A stretch of DNA of 64,000 nt from Ypsolopha sequella (taxonomy: Eukaryota; Arthropoda; Insecta; Lepidoptera; Ypsolophidae): NCBI GenBank assembly GCA_934047225.1, contig OW203992.1:4887501-4951500 (forward strand), in the 5' to 3' direction. A model generated the notes under the pieces. The model was not told the origin of the DNA and ran no database searches. It worked only from the letters and a program-made list of their open reading frames with translations. Position 1 is the first letter of the stretch, and each line of letters opens with the position of its first letter. Both the position numbers and the translations under genes were made by a program. Shown here in pieces: positions 58,122 to 64,000 of this stretch.

Positions 58122-58240
58122 AAAATATTACGCGCTGTTTGCCAGGGAGTTCATGAGTGGGGCCAGGCTTTAGTGCTGCAACAAATTCTGCCTAGTCCAC
58201 CCGATTGAGGCTGGAAGCAGAAAAATAGCCAATAGATACC
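58122..58240 (+). pseudogene. Inverted duplicate of the last exon of the 56690-57670 gene
   Basis: Plus-strand frame reads CQGVHEWGQALVLQQILPSP then D and a TGA where the left copy has TGG (Trp). It is part of the right arm of the large inverted repeat. Confidence 0.8.
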
Positions 58241-58348
58241 CCACTGGTCTGACAACCCAGCTGCGGACAGCATTTGCCTCGAGATAACAAGGTGTCAATG
58301 CAAAGTAGGATGCAAAAAAGATGCAACTGTGCTAAAATAAATTTAACC

Positions 58349-59757
58349 CCCACTTCATTCTGGACTCATCTGGGTCGAGAATCCCCTCAAATACCAAAAG
58401 TCTAGCTAAAACAACGTACAGTGTGCAGCCACCGTGCCTCGAGTATCTACGTTTCATCAACCCCTTTTTCTAACCCAAACAACTGCAATATTATATTTTA
58501 CACACACACCCACACACTTTACTATGGTATCCAATAATTACATAATCATTTATCTAATTAAAAATATAACGTCGCGCGCAACTTACGAAGCTATGAAAGT
58601 GTTATTCGTTAAACGTCTTACGGAATGTCGAATCAAAAGTGGTTTTACATTGTGATTTAGTCATTAATGTGTTTCGTTTTCCCTTGGATTTTCAATGGCA
58701 ATAATAGCCTTGAACTATAGCTGAGTTCCAGAATACAGCTAAGTCGTATCATTTAACAAATACCTAGTACATTAGTTTTTCTTGAATACTTTATTTTCCT
58801 TTGTTGAATTATGATATACATTGTTTTGAGCATAGCCGTTTTGTAACATAACGTAGTGTCCTAATCTACTAGACGATCACACAAATAAATCACGGCCAAT
58901 GATTTAATTTGTAATTAATAAATCGATGTACTCCTCAAGTATGTCATAATAACGTAGGAGACGTAGAGAGGTATATATGCATTACTATAACCTCATTCTA
59001 CGGATGGTACTGTGATGTGCACACCGTGTACTCGGGATCTCGTAGGGATTTTGTTTAGTTACACCACTTTGTATTTTTAGTTTATCTTCTTTTATATTTT
59101 CTTTTCATTTGATGCACCCTAATTATCAAGTATATATTAAGGGAGGGTAGCTCTAAATCTGGTAGAGCACTCGCTTGTTGTATTTCTTCAAAAACTCAAG
59201 AAGGAATATTTATAGATGGAGAACCACGTCCGCACTAATCGGACACTCTAAGGAATCTTCTTTATGGATAGCCACCTTCACATCGATGGGACTCTCTAAG
59301 GAATCTTCATGGAATCTTGCTCGTGTTTCGTCTGAAAGATCTTTTATATTCGATCTGTATTTATTTTTTGGAAAACACGAAAAAATTCCGTCAATGCGAC
59401 GTATGTCGATCCATAAAGGTTATCGATTGCCAACTAAACACGAACAAATAGTCCTTTAACCTACCTATAAAACCTAGCCTTACCTAAACCTAACATATTG
59501 CCTAGCTATATGTTACAGTACCGCTTCCAGCGGTCATCTTTTAATTATTAAATAAATACATACTAAGTACTGTAAGTACATATGACTGTACATAACACAT
59601 ATGTATATACATCTATAAGCAGGATATTTATTTCTCTTACAGAAGATAGGACTAGTTCAGAACCTATTTGTTAAAGATTGGTACTCGTGACCAGGAACAC
59701 AATTGTCTTCTTACAGCAGTACTTACTTACTTCACACCTAGAACTATTTGTTATAGA
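58349..59757. other. 1.4-kb segment unique to the right arm
   Basis: No TIR, tail or protein similarity recognised. An open frame at 59175-59459 lacks any family resemblance. 59250-59310 has a short direct repeat (ctctaaggaatcttc twice). Confidence 0.4.
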
Positions 59758-60447
59758 TGGTAGAAGCTGCAAAAAATGAAAATGATAATTAAATAGTAAT
59801 ACTCTTTTAGAACCATAGAAAAGCATTTTTACGTGTTTATAGTTTTTATGCATATATATACTTTTATAAATACACTATACATAAATATACTTTTATCAGG
59901 TTAGTTAATAAGTAGTAGTAAAATTAGAGCTCACCGACATTGTTTTACTTTTTTTTTATGGTTTTTTCCTTTCAAAATCCAATAAAACTTATATTTTTAT
60001 TTATCTGCATAAAATAGGCTTTCGTAACGTATTTTTTGTTACTTAAAAAAAACCTGAGGTTTTTTTTTGGTGGCGCCTGAAAGTAAAAAGTATTTCATAA
60101 AATTTTAATCTATGTAAAAATTTTCAAGAAACTACTTAAAATATCACAATTTTTTATGCCAGAAATGAATTCTACGTCCTTAATTTACCTGAAAAAGACA
60201 CCCATCTTGATGTAGTTGACAAACTCAGACAGTTTAATTTTTTTAAATGACGCTTGGCGCAGTGCATCTTTGAACCCCCTCCCCCCCCCAAATTGAAGAG
60301 GCTCCCGAAGGCTACCGATCTTTATCGATAGATATTGGTCCAATAAACAATTGTGGCAAGTGGCATCCTTTCTTCCGGAAAACTAAACTGATGCCTTTTT
60401 TGGGGGCTAACAGTCTAAGCTAAAAGGCCACTTTGGATGAATCATAT

Positions 60448-60552
60448 TATGATTATGTTGTAATGCTGTCTCTTTTGCACGCATGAAGAAACTCTGACTC
60501 CATCCTACTTTCAAATCATTCTATAATTCACCCAAGTCGGCCTTTTTAGATC
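60448..60552. mobile_element. Small MITE, 'aaaaggccac' ends, copy 2
   Basis: Begins at about 60424 with ctaaaaggccactttgg and ends 'cccaagtcggcctttttaga'; matches 34742-34876. Confidence 0.65.
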
Positions 60553-60594
60553 CCCTGTTCCAACGGCACAGCATGCTTAGCTTAGAGGACCTTT

Positions 60595-60760
60595 TTAACC
60601 GACTTCAAAAAGGAGGCGGTTCTCAATTCGACTGTATGTTTTTTTTGGCGTTGTTACTCCATAACTCCGTCATTTCTGAACCGATTTGAACAATTCTTTT
60701 TTTGTTTGAAAGAGTGTACTTCCAGGTAGGTCCCATTTTGGGTTTGGTCATGATCTGATG
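60595..60760 (+). repeat. 'aaccgacttcaaaaagga' repeat, 5' part
   Basis: Block 'ttaaccgacttcaaaaagga' then 'ataactccgtcatttctgaa' and 'gtaggtcccattttgg', a common lepidopteran repeat; it leads straight into the minisatellite. Confidence 0.6.
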
Positions 60761-61230
60761 AAGGTCTTCAGAGATAGGCAGTGGAACTCCTCAGAAAATG
60801 ACAGCATACCTCTCGAAATTGAGGTAATCGCTTTGTACCTGGGTGCTGATTACAAGGTATTACTTGAAAATCATCATTCTTCCACCTGACCTTCGATCCT
60901 GGCTTCATCACCATATTCACCATAGAACTCCTCAACGGATCAGAGCACATAACTCGAGATTGCGGCAATCACTGCGTTAGGGTGCTAATTCAAGGGTATT
61001 ACTTGGAGATTACCAGAATACCCACCTGACCTTCAATCCTGGCTTCATCACCATAGAACTCCTCAACGGATGACAGCACATAACTTTGGATTGCGGCAAT
61101 CAGTTTGTGTTATGGTGCTCATTGCAGGGCATTGCTTGAAAATTGCCAGAGTACCCACCTGACCTTCGATCTTGGCTTCATCACCGTAGAACTCTTTAAC
61201 GAATGACAGCACATAACTCGAGATTGATAG
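60760..61230 (+). repeat. Minisatellite, ~132-bp unit, about 3.5 copies
   Basis: 'cacctgaccttc(g/a)atc(c/t)tgg' recurs at about 60889, 61023 and 61157, each followed by 'cttcatcacc', 'agaactcctcaacgga', 'gcacataact' and a 'ggcaatca' block. Spacing 131-134 bp. Confidence 0.85.
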
Positions 61231-61356
61231 CAGGAAGCTACTCAAACATAGCTACTTATACTCACTTGAACTTCGTTTCATATTAAAACCACGTTTGCAA
61301 GAATTACCCATATTTCACAATTTAACCCAGCAACACTAAAAAATGTGAAATAAAAT

Positions 61357-61700
61357 AACTTTTAACAAAAAAATAGCAACCGACTTCAATATTAACAGCA
61401 GTCATTCACTAAAAAGTTAATAATAATTCTATAAAGACCGATGGTACCGAAGCAACACTTTTGCCGACTTCTTTCTTCCTGAAACATTATGTTATCTAGA
61501 AGTCGGCGTATTTCCTACGATATAGCAACATAAAAACCAATATAAGAACGCCGACTTCTAGATAACATAACGTTTCAGGAAGAAAGAAGTCGGCAAAAGT
61601 GTTGCTTCGGTACCATCGGTCTTTATAGAATTATTATTAACTTTTTAGTGAATGACTGCTGTTAATATTGAAGTCGGTTGCTATTTTTTTGTTAAAAGTT
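61357..61700. mobile_element. 344-bp near-perfect palindrome
   Basis: Arms 61357-61509 and 61548-61700, about 153 bp each with one or two mismatches, spacer 38. Internal inverted blocks 'gccgacttctttcttcctga' and 'agaagtcggcg'. Its 'caaccgacttc' block near each end is related to the start of the 60595 repeat, so it may be a foldback of that element's end. Confidence 0.92.
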
Positions 61701-62038
61701 TATTTTTTAAGAAAAATTCAAGAAAGTATACGATTCGTCGAAATACTTCTATAATAGTTATAAAGGAATAGCAAAACGTAAATCTCCTTGGCAAGGTCTT
61801 ACCTAAATCCGTAAAGCCACTAAGCTTGGCTTAATAAAATAATTTTCTGGTCTTGAAGAGAAAATGTATTATCCCACCACGACTAAGCTTAGCCTTTATC
61901 ATCTGGCGATAGAGATAGTTATTAAATAACAGAGCTTGTTAATATTGTGGTAAAATTGCGTTGTTCGTACCTTAGAGACCATCATAGTAGTAACGTAAGA
62001 ACTAAAATTATATTTATATCTGGATAAAACTTTGAGTA
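61701..62038. other. Intergenic, nothing identified
   Basis: No supported feature. Confidence 0.5.
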
Positions 62039-62042
62039 TTAA

Positions 62043-62834
62043 GAGCGGTATCGTAGCCGGATTGTGAAATACCCGCCTTTTTCTAATTAATCGAAACTGA
62101 ACACTTAAGGCTGCGCCGAGCGTAGAACGTTTAGACACCTCGCTTGTTCTCTCGTGGTCGTTTTTTATCGTGGTAGTATTTATTGAATTTAACAGAAAAA
62201 ATCATATTTAATTTACCAGACAAAATTTTAAAAATGTGAAACGGCCCAATTGTATTTTATAACGTTTGTGATTGTCTTGAATTGTGGTTGAGACAAAATT
62301 CGACAGTTAAGTTATTGAAATGACTAAAACCCCAATACCTTTTTTAGATTTTGGGCCTACTTTAGACAGATTTGTTTCTTACACCATAAGTTATTTTTAA
62401 TATTCGCTGCGGCGGAAGTGTAGATACATTCTCTGTGATAATAAATATATATTTTGTTTATTTATCAATGAAATATTATTCAATAAATCAATTTAACAGT
62501 GACTGTCATTTTAGATTATTTTGCTCGGCGCCCTCTAGAATTTAATATTCACTCAATAGTTATTCAAGAAAACCTTATCACATATGTATTGTGTATACTG
62601 CATTTGCAAAGTTTCCATTGGTTTCTGTAATTTAGAAATTCAAATTTTTTTCAATTCAACATTTTTGAAATTCTAATTTACAGAAGCCAATGGAAACTTT
62701 GCGATAGCAACATACACAATACAAAGGTTATAAGGTTTTGTTGAATAACTATTGAGTGAATATTGAATTTAAGTGTTCTGTTTTGATTAATTAGAAAAAG
62801 GCGGGTATTTTACAATCCTGCTGCGATATCGCTC
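62043..62834. mobile_element. MITE family H, split by MITE F
   Basis: Left TTAA at 62039-62042, right end at GTAA 62835-62838 (one change). Arms: agagcggtatcgtagccgga and, inverted, cgagcgatatcgcagcagga, continuing through the 'acccgcctttttctaattaa' block. Element F is inserted 63 bases in, at 62109-62533. Another H right end lies at 62967-63011. Confidence 0.82.
62109..62533 (-). mobile_element. MITE family F, copy 2, nested in H at TTAA
   Basis: Inverted relative to 11946-12372 and closely similar. Left TTAA at 62105-62108; the right copy reads TAGA, a decayed TTAA, after which H sequence resumes (attt-aatattcactc). Confidence 0.85.
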
Positions 62835-62966
62835 GTAAGTAACATGTATAACCCGTGTCAGTAAAGAAGAGTTATGTAAATGGCCGTCGAATTATAGAGT
62901 TCCGTCAGATTTCGGACAGAAATGCATACCTACATCGGCCGCCATTTACAAAACTCTTGTTAGTAA

Positions 62967-63011
62967 CAAAAAGGCGGGTATTTCACAATGCGGCTGCGAT
63001 AGCGCTCTTAA
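62967..63011 (+). mobile_element. MITE family H, isolated right end
   Basis: 'aaaaaggcgggtatttcaca' then 'gctgcgatagcgctcttaa', ending at TTAA. Confidence 0.7.
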
Positions 63012-63807
63012 TGCTTCCAGGATTTCTAATCTTATTTTTATTATTATTTACTATTATTAATATGTTTTTATTACTTATAGTCATAACATTTCTAAGCTTT
63101 TAAAACTTTTAATGACAGCGAAAATTGCAAGCCAAGGTATCAGCGACTCGAATAAGAAGTAACATTTGAAAAGTTCTTCTGGTACTCTAAAATAGTGTTT
63201 ATTCCCAGGATACAAGGGTCAGAGCCGTGTAAGTTGCGAATAAAGTAATTTTTCAATAGTTTCCACGTTTCAGGTTTATGGTGTCTGATCACGGAAGCCA
63301 TTCTGTTCAACTAATATGAACTTTCGGGTTGGAATTCTAATCGGTTTCGGAATTCATGGCAGAGTGTTTTATTACATGTCCATGGTATTATAATTTTAGT
63401 TTTATCTACGGTTTCAGGAATATTTGCTGCAGTGTTAATAAGTGCGGAATACCTAGAATATTTAAATGCCAACCTAACCTGCTAGTGGTGCACTACCGAC
63501 TAGCGGAGGAGATTCTTGCAACTGTTGGCGATATAGCCATTTTAGACCTAAATGAAACAGATCGGTTTCTCCAGGCAACAGCGACTTCTGTGCACGGAAG
63601 TCTAGTCCTCTGATTACCAAACCACTTGCCCGCGTGCGGTGATTAGGGCAAATCCTCCTGGAACCCCACACAATGGCCTTTAGCATTGTTAACTTGTCGA
63701 ATTCCTCAAAAAAGGCATAATATACAGAACAATACACAAAAAACCGACTCATAATACAATCGCATAAATAACTTGACATTTATTTTTGCTATAAATATAT
63801 ACTTTTA
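63012..63807. other. Intergenic, nothing identified
   Basis: 63480-63680 has a higher GC content and overlapping frames on both strands (63356-63613 plus, 63474-63779 minus); 'gattagggcaaatcctcctg' may belong to a common repeat. No gene called. Confidence 0.4.
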
Positions 63808-63973
63808 CAACCCGGTCACATTATCTTGAGACCTCGCTGGAATGCGAACCACCCGCCCGTTCTCCTTTCACCTCCCCGCGCTCGCCACGGATGCTTGTTT
63901 TGCGCACCATATCTGAGCGCTGACGCGACGCGACGTCATCGACGCCAGGTCTCGAGATAATGTGACCGGGTTG
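63808..63973. mobile_element. TA-flanked MITE with ~28-bp TIRs
   Basis: Ends caacccggtcacattatct and the complement caacccggtcacattatct (one mismatch beyond), flanked by TA at 63806-63807 and 63974-63975. Interior GC-rich (cccgcgctcgccacgg). TA duplication points to Tc1/mariner-type mobilisation. Confidence 0.8.
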
Positions 63974-64000
63974 TATATTTGGACCACCCGTAGGCCTTCA

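Larger units (their letters stand above)
56053..60393. repeat. Multi-kilobase inverted repeat, right arm broken by a 1.4-kb insert
   Basis: Left arm 56053-56945. Right arm in two parts: 58122-58348 matches 56712-56945 inverted, and 59758-60393 matches 56053-56690 inverted. The arms are roughly 95% identical by eye. The segment 58349-59757 has no counterpart on the left and is an insertion or replacement (about 25 bp of left-arm sequence is missing there). The centre holds the gene remnant and repeat J. Confidence 0.88.

Noticed and set aside
59175..59459. 94-codon frame in the unique segment of the right arm
   Set aside because: Low-complexity, no homologous blocks, includes a short direct DNA repeat.
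60760..61230. Regularly spaced repeats, CRISPR-like at first sight
   Set aside because: Whole ~132-bp units repeat without unique spacers, in a eukaryotic setting; this is a minisatellite.

Overview
The window is eukaryotic and reads as a repeat-dense intergenic or heterochromatic stretch of an insect genome. Lepidoptera (moth or butterfly) is the best guess. The basis is the AT-rich background and several high-copy sequences I associate with lepidopteran genomes: RTE-type tails (tcc-agcagtggac then an ATG-rich end), the 'ccggccaagtgcgagtcgga' repeat, and the 'aaccgacttcaaaaagga' repeat. No host protein-coding gene, rRNA gene or functional tRNA gene could be supported. Every coding sequence I can name belongs to a transposable element.

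Layout. 0-2.4 kb: the 3' part of a Penelope-like retroelement (RT plus GIY-YIG nuclease), open to the left edge, with a degenerate hammerhead-like fold just after its stop. 2.5-7.0 kb: an RTE-type tail, two copies of a ~390 bp repeat (family C), a G-quadruplex-prone tract and a possible non-LTR 3' end. 7.0-8.2 kb: a 622 bp palindrome fused to a frameshifted OTU-type cysteine protease gene. 8.5-14 kb: a tandem array and single copies of the GGGTTCCGTACC repeat (family B), palindromic MITEs and a third C copy. 14-29 kb: TTAA-flanked MITEs (families D and H-like), MITE-in-MITE nests, foldbacks and tRNA-derived SINE remnants. 32.5-36.4 kb: a hAT-type element with an 8-bp target duplication, then a set of nested MITEs. 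39.4-43.5 kb: one apparently complete non-LTR retrotransposon with an uninterrupted 958-residue endonuclease/RT ORF. 44-51 kb: a recent 386-bp tandem duplication, foldbacks and LINE 3' fragments. 53.9-55.7 kb: a decayed minus-strand LINE split by a 594-bp DNA transposon. 56-60.4 kb: a multi-kilobase broken inverted repeat around a spliced, broken gene with PIN/FEN-like and Cys-rich motifs. 60.4-64 kb: a minisatellite, a near-perfect 344-bp palindrome, an F-in-H nest and a TA-flanked MITE.

Two themes stand out. First, at least three unrelated-looking MITE families (D, F, H), plus one single-copy element at 24.3 kb, sit at TTAA, which points to piggyBac-like or another TTAA-specific transposase acting in trans. 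Second, two separate large foldbacks (7.0-7.7 kb and 56-60.4 kb) carry inverted duplications of the 3' end of a transposon-associated gene; transcripts through them would form long hairpins. I saw no CRISPR array, operon or other prokaryotic feature. Copy relationships, repeat boundaries and identities were judged by eye; element names beyond superfamily level are not assigned.
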